A stretch of DNA of 64,000 nt, taken from contig LS997565.1 of NCBI GenBank assembly GCA_000469685.2, positions 20,791,240 through 20,855,239 of the forward strand. Direction: 5' to 3'. The translations under genes and the position numbers were made by a program. The notes below the pieces were generated by a model. That model did no database searches. It was not told the DNA's origin and saw only the letters and a program-made list of their open reading frames with translations. This stretch comes from Haemonchus contortus (Eukaryota; Nematoda; Chromadorea; Rhabditida; Trichostrongylidae). Below, in pieces: positions 1 through 9,106 of this stretch (the first letter of the stretch is position 1; each line of letters begins with the position of its first letter).

Positions 1-242
1 GGGTCCATAACAGTTCGATTCTCCAATCACCAGTTTAACCAATTCGTCTGTCATGAATAACTTGTAGAAACTCATTGGATTGCTGAATGCATAGACATCG
101 ACGTTTCGGACTCCACAATCCTTGGTAAAAGGTACTACACTTGGTTGAACTATAGTCGAGGACCAACCAGCGTCAGACTCCCCTTCACTATCTTCATCAT
201 CACTTGATTCAATGGCATCAGCGAGCAAACCATCGCGAGCTC
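1..242 (-). pseudogene. piggyBac-like transposase, N-terminal exon (cut by window edge)
   Basis: On the minus strand an open frame runs off the left edge. It reads an acidic Ser/Asp/Glu stretch, then a segment ending in FYKLFMTDELVKLVIGESN. The F-x-L-F-x-[TD]-D-E-L-x-x-x-I-V pattern after an acidic N-terminus is the hallmark of the start of the piggyBac transposase (DDE_Tnp_1_7) domain, a cut-and-paste transposase that targets TTAA. The exon is bounded upstream by a good nematode acceptor (TGTTTCAG, at about 243-250 on the minus strand); the same frame is stopped by TAA within that acceptor region, which supports an intron rather than a continuous frame. The catalytic Asp residues would lie outside the window, so I cannot say whether the gene is intact; domesticated gene, live element and relic all remain possible. 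Confidence 0.7.
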
Positions 243-943
243 CTGAAACATCTTAATCGTCTGCTTCTATCAATAAGCAGTTGCACAAATGAGTTCTCCA
301 AGGCTTCCATCTGGAATATTACCAGAATCGATAGCAGAACTTCACTGGACTTAAAGTTGCTCTCCTGGAATGAGACGAGGGGACATAAAGTCGATGTGTG
401 GGAAGAAGCGCACCTTTTGCCTGATCGGAACACCTTAAAGTCAAGAAAATTCGGCCAGTTGGAATTGTCATCGCAAGATTCAGCATTAAGTAGTTTTATC
501 AGATTTAGATTTAGCACGCACAGTTGACCAACAAAATATCTCTTAAACCACAGAGTGTTAGGCAGGTATGTTGATTTCCATATGCGAAAACATTATAGGA
601 AAAAATCGGATCCCAATAATAGAGAATTCACAATGTTAGATAAAAACCGTTCCATGAGGCCAAATGCATCACATGGTGATGCACGCCGCGGGCCGAACCA
701 AAAATCGCTTGGCCACGCGCATGGGAAAATCGCCGAGGGCGCCGGTACGCAACGTGGTAATGGGGATTGATATGGAGGAAGCGCTGTTTGAGCGACTGCT
801 TATTCTTCATTACATTTGCAATTATATGTTTTTGCCTTATTTTCTAGATTCAGAAAACCAGCTGATTCCCCTGCAATGACTGAACAATTAAGTTCTTGAA
901 AAATTTTTATTTATTAATTTTAATTAATTTTTTAAAAATTTAA
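243..943. other. intergenic or intronic, no recognised gene
   Basis: The stretch lies upstream of the piggyBac exon and may include its intron and 5' part. A minus-strand frame at 218-517 stays open for 99 codons but resembles no family I know and overlaps the transposase exon in another frame. A small hairpin (TGCATCAC around a 3-nt loop) sits near 665-683. Nothing else is supported. Confidence 0.4.
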
Positions 944-1014
944 TTTGGGAGTTCAGAAAAAGTAGGTAGTGAAAAATTTAATTTTTCACTACCTACTTTC
1001 TCTGAACTCCCAAA
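944..1014. repeat. 71-bp near-perfect palindrome
   Basis: Two 35-bp arms (944-978 and 980-1014) are separated by one base. They pair at 34 of 35 positions; the only mismatch lies in the run of A/T about 14 bases from the outer ends. The outer end reads TTTGGGAGTTCAG and the centre is A/T-rich. The transcript would fold into a long hairpin with almost no loop. No adjacent target-site duplication is evident. It could be a tiny foldback element or the fused ends of a deleted transposon; the sequence itself does not decide. Confidence 0.85.
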
Positions 1015-2122
1015 TAGTTTCTTTGATCCAATTGTAAGATGTCGAAAGTTGAATTGAGATGTTGAAAAACGAAGGGATGTCGAAAGACATCAAGCGTTAC
1101 ACTCATTCAGCCTAACCCAAAGGGAGTACAATGAATTTCGTGACACAGCAATTTGAAAGGAATTGTGCCTGAGGATCTTTGCTGCTTTAATTGAAATCCT
1201 TCTTCATCACTAAAACCTATCGAAATCTTCAAACTTGCCTATTCACTTCAAACACAGAACTCTTAAAGTGATTCACGTACTTTCTATGCGGCAAAACTGC
1301 TAAGATCCAACAAATCAGCCATTTCATATCAATTGTCTTCATAAATGCGCGTAAAAATTTTGCTTATAAAATTGAGCACAAGCTTAATTTTGTCTTATGA
1401 AGACTAGTAATTAATGGAGTTGAACTGCTCATTTTTTGGATAGATGGTTTTTGTATTTTCTGTTGTATCCAAAATACGTTTTTAATGAAGTGAAATTGCA
1501 AATTTTTTGTACCAATTGGTTTTTGTGCTTTTTTTGCTATACGGAATACGTTATTAGTTCCTGATCATTCTAGTAATCCAACGTAAATGGTTTTTCCTCA
1601 GAGAGCATCGGGTTGACCCACCAGTGAACACTTGACGAGAAACCTATTGCCTTGGAATTGATTCGCTTGAATGGATTTTTGAGTGGCCTTGATTTGATTG
1701 ATATAATCGGGTGCTGTTCATAGCTTGCAATGCTAGCTGACAATGAAAACCTGAAGGTCCATGAGTTAGTTCCTCTTGTCTTTTACTCGACCTGGTTATT
1801 ATTTGTTACCTATTTCTATGACAGAAGCGGATACTCATCACTATGTATACTACCGAAAACATTTACGCATGTGTGTGATAGTAGGATTGTTAGGATTTTC
1901 TCTGAAACAAAAATTTGACGAGCAATGAGTCCTTCTGAGGGAAGCGACGAAAGAGACTTCCGAAGGTAAGGTCCTTGAAGGTAATGCTGCCGATCTGCAG
2001 GTATGAACATGCGTTACTAGCAGTGGTAACAGTTTCGGGAGGGACGTGCTCTCTTCCCGATCTCCGAGCGGAGTAGATATGGCATCTGAAACGGATTGTC
2101 GTTCAGTGGGAAGAAATTGTCC
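1015..2122. other. intergenic, no recognised gene
   Basis: No coding sequence is supported. The only structure I see is a diverged tandem duplication of about 71 bp (1412-1482 and 1483-1553). Each unit holds a T-rich stretch, then GGTTTTTGT, then an (A/G)AATACGTT end. Confidence 0.4.
1412..1553 (+). repeat. diverged tandem duplication, two units of ~71 bp
   Basis: The units share the order TAATG(G/A)AGT, a T-run, TGGTTTTTGT, a T-rich stretch and AATACGTT at the end. Divergence is substantial, so this is an old duplication in AT-rich DNA. Confidence 0.5.
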
Positions 2123-2203
2123 ATACTGTCCAAATCGGGTACGACAACATCACACTGAACGTTGTAATAAAGTTAAAGGAAGTCGGAGCTCGTGCAGTAT
2201 ATA

Positions 2204-2740
2204 GGGTGACCCACATGAAGTGTGACGGGCAATAAAAAAATCAACTTCTGGGCTTCTGGGCTGGAGGAAGCGGTGATCGCTTGGGCGGAAAGGAACGCGG
2301 TGGACGTCAGCTGAACCTTCCACAGGATTGGGCACCAGCCCACAGCACAAAGAAGATGCTGCAATGTTGTGAAACCACGCTTCCGGATTTTTGGGGCGAA
2401 GCAGTTTTGACCTTTAAATTCCCCGATCTCAATCCTTTGGATTTTGCTGTATAGTCGATTCTAGAGCAAAGAACCTGCGCTTTCAAACGCAGGTCTTAGG
2501 AACTTTTGAAAGAAAGTGCTCCTGTAGAAGCGTGGGATGAAAGTGATTGCGCGCAATCTTGAAAACTTCCGAAAGTGGTTGGATGTTTGTATTAAAGCGA
2601 AAGATGGTTATTCTACATGCGAGATGTGATATGCTGTTTACAATTTTGTTATGATTGTGTAGGAGTAATAGTTTGCCATTTGGTTTGATCTGTATAATTT
2701 TGATGACATTTTTCTGCGTCACACTTCATGTGGGTCACCC
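2204..2740 (+). mobile_element. deleted mariner-family element with 24-bp TIRs
   Basis: Perfect 24-bp terminal inverted repeats lie at 2204-2227 and 2717-2740 (outer end GGGTGACCCACATGAAG). The left one is preceded by TATA, in keeping with the TA target of Tc1/mariner elements. The interior keeps only the C-terminal part of a mariner transposase on the plus strand, so the element has lost most of its gene and could only move with a transposase supplied elsewhere. A second, outer inverted repeat (TACTGTCCAAAT, about 2123-2134, matching the inverse at about 2745-2756) suggests that the original end was longer or that the left end was rearranged. Confidence 0.8.
2313..2501 (+). pseudogene. mariner transposase, C-terminal fragment
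   Basis: The frame reads LPQDWAPAHSTKKM and, after about 20 residues, PDLNPLDFAV, a stop, then SILEQRTC. These correspond to the mariner motifs QQDNAPAH (around the second catalytic Asp) and NSPDLNPLDY-x-VW-x-ILE (third catalytic region), in the right order and spacing. A TAG replaces the Trp of the VW pair, and no N-terminal helix-turn-helix is present inside the element. The protein is therefore broken and truncated. Family assignment is firm; the subfamily is not resolved. Confidence 0.8.
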
Positions 2741-2815
2741 GTATTTGGACAGTACTCCATCTCCCTCGTATAGAGCGGCTTTTCCGACTGTTTGCTATCC
2801 AATCCAACTTTTTGC

Positions 2816-3456
2816 TTAACCCATTGACGACCGCGTGGCCCGTATACGGGCCACGCCCTGTCGTGCTCCTGGGACCGCGTGGCCCGTGTCGGGCCACAGT
2901 ATTATTTTCCATGTGTAACATCCATTTTCGATTTTTTTGATTCTTTCGAGTATCGAGCAGGTTTATGACCTCCTATGGAATCTTGAAGCGCAGTGGTCCG
3001 TGAAACTGACTTTAGTAATGAGAGAAAACAAAGTTACTTCTGAGGGCATTGGGAAAGGAGCAAAACCAAAGGTTACCAAACTTATGTAAAAAGGATGTAA
3101 AGGGACTTTGCTGAGGTATCCGATGATTCGAAACATGCCACTCTCATCTTTTCTGCTTCCTCGTGTCTAGACAGAGTCGCATTTGGAGATGATTTGGTAA
3201 AAACTCCCATCACCCCCTTCGAACAATCAGAAACAACATTAGCTGCTATAACGTAGCTCTGAATAGTGTGTATGACTTATAACCTTTACATGCCACACTT
3301 TAAAAAACTTTTTTTGTCGGCTGGGAATGCTTATGAAAAAATTGACCTGCTCCATGGACCTGTGGCCCGCCAGCGGGCCACAGCGGCAGCCCTCGAAAAA
3401 CGCGCTCGGTCCCACGCGCCAGACACGCTAAAAAGGCGCGGTCGCCAATGAGTTAA
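2816..3456. mobile_element. piggyBac-like MITE, TTAA-flanked, 641 bp
   Basis: TTAA at 2816-2819 and 3453-3456 flanks inverted ends CCCATTGACGACCGCG (2820-2835) and, inverted, CTCATTGGCGACCGCG (3437-3452), matching at 14 of 16 bases. TTAA target duplication and C-rich termini are diagnostic of piggyBac elements. Subterminal GC-rich palindromes of the form GTGGCCCG..CGGGCCAC occur at 2834-2855 (a perfect 22-bp palindrome), about 2879-2898, and about 3360-3383. The interior encodes nothing recognisable, so this is a non-autonomous element. A piggyBac-type transposase exon lies only 2.6 kb to the left. Confidence 0.8.
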
Positions 3457-4344
3457 ATAGAAAACGCCTTAGGTTCGCTCTCATTCGGAATCGAGTTAAT
3501 CTCGTACTCCGCCAACTGCCAGCCTGTATTTTGGTGGGAAGAGATCCACAACTAGCCAGAATGTTGGCAAGTGGTAATGGACAACGATGGTGGATATACT
3601 TATTCTCTTGTGCTTCCGTATATGAAATGTCATTCTTGGAAAAAATGAAACACGAACACCAAGATAGTAAATGAAAATAATTTTTAATTTAAAATTCATC
3701 ATTGTAATAAATTGACCTACTCTCAGTTGTCTCTTTATTTTCTGACTTTCCCTCGGATGAGGTGACGATCACTGGGAGAGATTTTTGAGTTAGAAATGAA
3801 TTTTGCATGCAAATTTGCACTTCTTCAGAAGTAGTGTAAACTCGCACGTGAAATTCATGTTCATAATCAAAAACATTTCCCAAAAACTCTTCGCAGTGAT
3901 TCTAGAGGCTATGACTTCGTTGAAAGAATATTTTTTTATTTGATGAGAAGCTGCCTACTCGACTCGATCTTGCTGTCTTGTAGCTAATGTTTCTTCATTC
4001 ACAATTCGAAAAACAGTGATCTTGCAAGATCTGGCAATTTGTCTACCACCCACCAGTGCGAAATTTGGCAAGCACATTGATGAAGCTGTCGTTCTGTGCT
4101 CTGTTTAGATACCCACCTCGAATTCTTCCCTCTCGTTACCGGTCATGTTTATGATGTATTCAGATTGGCGTAAAGGACCTGCCGCACTTTTCGTCATTGT
4201 CCAGATTTCTCAAGAGATTTTTTTGGAATCTTCCATGGGGTTTATGTGTAAGGAAACTACTCACTCCAATACGGATAACATATCGGGCTCCTCTTTCTTG
4301 TTGAGTCAACCATATAATGATCGAAATGTCTACCAATATTCAAC
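3457..4344. other. intergenic, no recognised gene
   Basis: AT-rich DNA between the MITE and a mariner relic. Its right half (from about 4200) shares a sentence-like block (TCTTCCATGGGGTTTATGTG and neighbours) with 63,070-63,110, so it is probably the 5' non-coding part of the mariner relic that follows. Confidence 0.4.
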
Positions 4345-4575
4345 ACTTTCTTCTTTGTGAATTCAAATCCAGCCGCCACGCTCCTGAAGTTCGTTAAAAT
4401 CTGCGCTAAATATTCGACCTTAAAAGCCGCTCTTAGACGATTCTATTCACAATGCAATCCAACGCTTCATAGCCTGGAGCAAAATATCGAAAATGGACCA
4501 CTATCTGGTCAACCAGTTACGATATCAAGGAATCTCGTGATATGTTTTGCGGGGAGCGTCCAGAGAAGTTAGGGC
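4345..4575 (+). pseudogene. mariner transposase N-terminal relic (copy 1)
   Basis: One frame gives LLCEFKSSRHAPEVR followed by stops; another, a little later, gives SLEQNIENGPLSGQPVT. They correspond to the two helix-turn-helix signatures of mariner transposases (LLYEF-K-x-G-x-x-A-x-E-A and SLEDEPRSGRP) in the right order, broken by frameshifts and stops. No catalytic domain follows before the LTR element. A sister relic lies at 63.2 kb. Confidence 0.55.
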
Positions 4576-4858
4576 GACGTATGGACTATTGTTATATTTC
4601 TAGCAGACACCACACAACCTAATAAGGACTCTCTGTCCATTTCTTGATAGACACGACTTCTCTTCTCAATTGATTATTCATGATTCCAGTCATTTCGAGT
4701 GCTTTTCGTGAAGCCTTATTTTCATGATTGTTTCGTTTTCTGCCTTTCTCTTTTACTTGTTCTGGACGATTTAACAGCGGAGTTCTTATTCACATATGCG
4801 AGTTCCCTTCACAATTATAGGACTTCTTGGGAAACTTTTTGATGATATTTTTGGGGAA

Positions 4859-4975
4859 TGATAGTAGTGTTAACTATCATACCCTATCATTGTGTATAAA
4901 AGTGTTCTGTTAAGTGTGGTTCATTCTTTGTGCTAACTCCAATAAAGGACTGTACTAGTCGTCTGTGGAGTTACA
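4859..4975 (+). repeat. 5' LTR
   Basis: Starts TGATAG and ends GTTACA. It contains a TATAAAA box, an AATAAA polyadenylation-type signal, and an inverted pair near its left end (TGATAG and CTATCA). At 117 bp it is very short for an LTR, yet holds the basic promoter and poly(A) elements. Confidence 0.85.
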
Positions 4976-4979
4976 ACAA

Positions 4980-5830
4980 GTAGCGATCAGGACTAGGATG
5001 AAAGGAACAGCGAAGACCACAGCGGCAAGTTATTCCAAGAAGATACCGAGAGAACATGCCCAAGTCATCTGGAGATGGAGCTGGCCCTTCACACCACACA
5101 GCTCGAGGTACTCATTCAAACTCAGATCCAACAATTACAATTCCAGCATGAAGAGGTAAAAACATTATTTTCCTCGTTGGTGTCGAAGGCGCGCAAGAGA
5201 TCCAGAAGAACCAATTGATCAGTTAAACAAGGACATCGGGAACTTTATGACAGATGAAGATGCTGGACAGACTTTTGACTACTGGTTCAAGAGGTACCCC
5301 TCGGAATCTTATGCTACTGAAGCTTGATGCCGCATATCGTAAGTATGCAGATAATGTTTTACCTTAACAACCGCACGAGACTGATTTCAACACGACGGTG
5401 AAAGAACTTCACACGTTGTTTGCTCCAAGAAAACTTTGATACGTAGGCGTTATCTATCTCCAAATAATGTACCATTTCGTGATTACATGAATACAGTCAA
5501 AAGGAAGGATGAAGATGCTGCGCTGAAGGAGATGGATCATACGTCAATGAAGACCTTACAGTTCGTGGCGGGACTTCCTCTACTTTGGAAAATACGTATC
5601 AGAGTGCTTCGTTGACTTGATACCCAAGCAGGAGACGCGCCTCTCACAATCGATGATCTCATTGCAGAATGCGCAAACATCACAGCACTAAAGGCGGATA
5701 ATGCAAACGTGGAAGCAAGCCACGATGTGCATTCCGTGCAGAAAAAGAAAGTAAAATGTCTTAATTGTAGTGGGCCGCATTACAAAACCCTCTGTCCTCT
5801 TCTCATGAACCATTCTCCAAAGAAACTGAA
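4980..5830 (+). pseudogene. gag relic of the LTR element
   Basis: Segments in shifting frames include IDQLNKDIGNFMTDEDAG followed by QTFDYWFKRYPSE, typical of the gag of nematode gypsy elements (a Trp-Phe-x-Arg-Tyr core). Further on comes a zinc knuckle CLNCSGPHYKTLC (about 5758-5796), spaced CX2CX3HX4C rather than the canonical CX2CX4HX4C. The frame is interrupted by stops around 5160 and 5325. Gag would form the particle and bind the element RNA; here it cannot be made intact. Confidence 0.65.
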
Positions 5831-5879
5831 GGAGCAACGCCACCGTCACAAGAGGAATAAATGCAAAGATGTTGACACA

Positions 5880-6206
5880 TTCTCCGCTGAAAAAGTTAGG
5901 ACATATATCAACGTTGATGTCCGAGGACACAAACTACGTTTCCAACTCGACACTGGAGCAGTGATAACGTTGATATCACGTCACATATGGAGAAAGCTAG
6001 GATTTCCTTCTTTGGAACCCTACGCCATGCCAGTCAAGACAACAGATGGATCGCCGTTGAAGAGAGATAGAAGATTTCATACCAAATTTTCTTTGAAAGA
6101 CCGCACTAGTGGTAAACAACATCAAGAAAATGGCTACTGTTACGTTACGGAGAGCACAAACCCACTTGGTTTAAAGTGGTGCACTCAACTCTCTAAATAC
6201 AAATAG
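5880..6206 (+). pseudogene. aspartic protease relic of the LTR element
   Basis: In the same frame as the zinc knuckle, FQLDTGAVITLISRHIW marks the retropepsin active site (D-T-G-A followed by hydrophobic residues). The segment ends at a TAG at about 6204-6206 before the RT starts. Confidence 0.75.
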
Positions 6207-6379
6207 TTGCATGAGAAGTATCACTATCGAATGGTGAAGGAACCGGAAGCTATCAGAGATACTTTAGAAGCAGATCTGACGACGCAGTACGTAGAGGTTT
6301 TCAAGAGTGAGCTAGGTCGGTGCAAGAAAGCAAAAGCGAATTGTTCCTGAAAGAGAACACAACACCTGTTTTCAAGAAA

Positions 6380-7000
6380 AAAGGATCAGTTTCTTTGCCA
6401 TCATTCCTGATTTGGATGCAGAGATTGACCACCTGATTTCCGATGAAGTGATCGCGTCAGTCGATCATTCGGAATGGTTCGCACTCATCGTTGCTTCAGG
6501 AAGATCAACGGGCAGTTCCGCTTAAGCGTCGATTTCTCAGCAGAATTGCCGTGCAGTTACACTCATTATCTACAATGGAAGAGGTGTTCACGAAGCTGAT
6601 TGGAGGACGAACCTTTTCACAAAATGACTAAGCTGACGCATATTTGCAGATAGAAGTCGAAACAAAATCGAAGGAGATGATGACGATAAACACTCCTAGG
6701 GGTCTTTACCGATTCAACTGTGTACCCTTCGGAGTCAAGTCGGCGCCTGGTATACTCCAGCAAATTATGGATTCTATGATTTTTGGACTACAAGGCGTTG
6801 CCGCATACTTGGATGACATCATTGTCACAGCATATGAAGGGCATCGCATAAATTTGGAGGTCCGTTTCAGCAGGATTTCTGAGTATGGCTTCCATGAGAA
6901 ATGCAATTTTCTCATGACTAGCGTTCGCTACCTTAGGTTCATTCTTCTACGGACCTTGTCCTGCCCCGCAGAATGCTGAGGGTGTTCGCCAAATGCCAGT
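6380..7000 (+). pseudogene. reverse transcriptase relic of the LTR element
   Basis: Recognisable blocks are EIDHLISDEVIASVDHSEW (fingers), EVFTKLIGGRTFSQ then ADAYLQIEVE (palm), YRFNCVPFGVKSAPG, the catalytic box AAYLDDIIVTAYEGH, and EYGFHEKCNFL. All are typical of Ty3/gypsy RT. The YLDD catalytic pair is intact, but a TAA at 6629-6631, a frameshift near 6530 and a TGA at about 6979 break the protein. Confidence 0.85.
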
Positions 7001-7460
7001 GCCACGAAATGTCGCAGAAGTTCGCTCGTTTATGGGAATGATCAGTTATTATGGATTATTTGTGGCTGAAATGAGCCAAATACGCGCCCCACTTAATGGA
7101 CTTCTCAAGGTTCCTTTCCGCTGTACAAGGGAGTGTGGTGAAGCTTTCAAACGCGTAAAAAAGTACTATCCTCGGATCTACTTCTGACACACTTCAATCC
7201 CAGATTGGAAATCATAGTCGTTGCTGATGCAGCGGTCTATGGAATTGGAGCCGTGATTCTTCACAGGATGCCTAATGGTACAGAAAAGCCATTTGCCATG
7301 CAAGCAGGAGTTCACTACTGCGTAAAAGGATTACGGCCAAGTTGAGAAGAAAGTCTCGCCCTAATATCGTATTCGCTGTTTGGAAATTCCACCGCTATAA
7401 ATATGGACTTCGAATGACAGATCACAAGCGGTTGCTTCATATTTTCGGACCGAAGGACCG
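7001..7460 (+). pseudogene. RT connection and RNase H relic
   Basis: The segment from about 6993 reads MPVPRNVAEVRSFMGMISYY, the connection after RT in gypsy elements. A frameshifted stretch then includes an RNase H-like VVADAAVYGIGAVI, with Ala where active RNase H has the Ser of D-A-S. Two frameshifts separate it from RT and integrase. Confidence 0.65.
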
Positions 7461-7466
7461 AAGAAA

Positions 7467-8588
7467 GTGGTGCCGATCATACTGCAAATCGACTACAACT
7501 GTGGAAGCCAGTACTCATTTGATACGACTCCAGTTGGAATATCGAAGCCCACTGAATTCGAGCAAGCCGATGCCTTGTCGAGACTCATCCGGGCAAAACC
7601 GAATCAAACCAAAGATGTTGTAGTAGCCTATGAAGCTACCATAAGAGCATTACCAAAGATCAGAATCCTGATTCAAGACGAGTCTGAGAATGAGAAAGAG
7701 ATAGCCAAGGTCACCAGAACATTGAAGCAAGGATATGGAAAGGAAATGCATAACTGGATGGCCTTACAAGATGCACTGTCGGGGCAAGTGGATTTCTGTA
7801 CTTTGGACACAGAATCATTATTCCAAAGTCACTTCGTGGCGCCAACTCCACCATGGACGTCCGGGAATGACAAGAATGAAAAGGTTTGCAAGAGGATATG
7901 TGTATTGTACTACATCAATAGAAGCATTGAGGAAAATGTGTGTAAATGCCCTTGTTGTCAAGAAACAGCCAAGATGCCAAGAAAGACGCTCATGCTTCTA
8001 AGCTCATGGCACCCGACGAAACCTCGGAATAGAGTTCACATCGATTTCGCCGTACCCATCAACGGAAAGATGCATATTGTGGTGGTTGGTTCGTACTCCA
8101 AGTGGCCAGAGGTCCTCGAGATGTCGTCGTCCACAGTAAAAGCAACTTTGAGAGTACTCAAGATGCTGTTCGCACTAATCGGAAATCTAAGGATTGTGTC
8201 AGACAATGGGACACAATTCATATCAAAAGAATTTCAAGGGTTCTGCGAGAAACAGGGCATACGCTCACCGCTCTTCCATCCGCAATCAAACGAACGAGCT
8301 AAGCTTTTCGTCGACATTCTAAAGATAGCTTCACTCAAATCGAAGGGAGGAGAGGAGTCAAATCTCCTAGCAGAGTTTTGGAAGTGCTATCGGAGGGCGC
8401 CGTATATCACGACTCTCAAGCAACTTTCTCCAGCAGAGTTATTGCTTGGAAGTCAGATACGGACAACTTTGGCGCCGCTGAAGGAAACTATTAGAAATGA
8501 AAAGGGATCACGCAAGACAAGAATGGAAAGACAATACACTCTTCACTACGGAGCGCGTGAAAGATCATATCAAGATCTATCATATTGA
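7467..8588 (+). pseudogene. integrase relic of the LTR element (longest open segment)
   Basis: A 373-codon open segment holds the end of RNase H and most of an integrase. It has the zinc-binding CKCPCCQETAKMP tail (the His pair is degraded or out of frame), the core with HIDFAVPINGKMHIVVV (first catalytic Asp), IVSDNGTQFISKEFQGF (second Asp), and a third region after HPQSNERAKLFVDILK where the usual Glu is not obvious. Integrase inserts the element's cDNA. The weak H-H pair and third acidic residue suggest a dead enzyme. Confidence 0.8.
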
Positions 8589-8987
8589 AGATCCAGTCTA
8601 TATTCGATCTATCGTTCTGGACAGCAGAAGTGGGTTCTTGTCCACGCGAAAAATCGCTATGGACGAGTATTGTACGACGTTTTGAAGGAAGACGCGCAAT
8701 GTGGAGAAGACACACCAACCAAATGCGAAGCAGGTCGCAACGAAGTGCCACTGATCGAGCGACGAAAATAGTTGGTAAACCTTCTCATCATAAAAATCCA
8801 CGAGAAAAGTGTAATGAAGTGCATGCACAGTGGAGGAGTGCACCCCACAAGAAGTACCAGCGATGAAATTATGGATCGAAATGCAACCGCCACAGTACTG
8901 GATAGAATGAACCGGCAACGCCGTCCAGACGATCGTCTTCAAGTACGCCCGAGGAAGAAGACATCGCAGTGGGCAGTTAATGAGGAA

Positions 8988-9106
8988 TGATAGCTGTGTT
9001 AACTATCATACCTCACCATTGTGTATAAAAGAGTGTTCTGTCGATTATGGTTCATTCTTTGTGCTAACTCCGTTAAAGGAGTGTACTAGTCTTCTGTGAA
9101 GTTACA
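8988..9106 (+). repeat. 3' LTR
   Basis: Matches the 5' LTR over its whole length at about 88%. TATAAAA is kept, but the AATAAA of the left copy reads GTTAAA here. It is preceded by a purine-rich run (GAGGAAGAAG, 8951-8960, and TGAGGAA just before the LTR) that could be the polypurine tract. Confidence 0.85.

Larger units (their letters stand above)
4859..9106 (+). mobile_element. degenerate Ty3/gypsy-type LTR retrotransposon
   Basis: A 4.25-kb element is bounded by two similar terminal repeats of 117 and 119 bp, starting TG and ending CA. Between them, on the plus strand, lie gag, protease, reverse transcriptase, RNase H and integrase relics in Ty3/gypsy order (integrase last). Each domain is recognisable but the coding frame is broken many times, for example by the TAA at 6629-6631 inside the RT and stops ending segments at about 6206, 6979 and 7187. 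The two LTRs differ at about 14 of 117 aligned positions plus a 2-bp indel (about 88% identity), which fits an old insertion. I see no clear target-site duplication. Confidence 0.9.
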
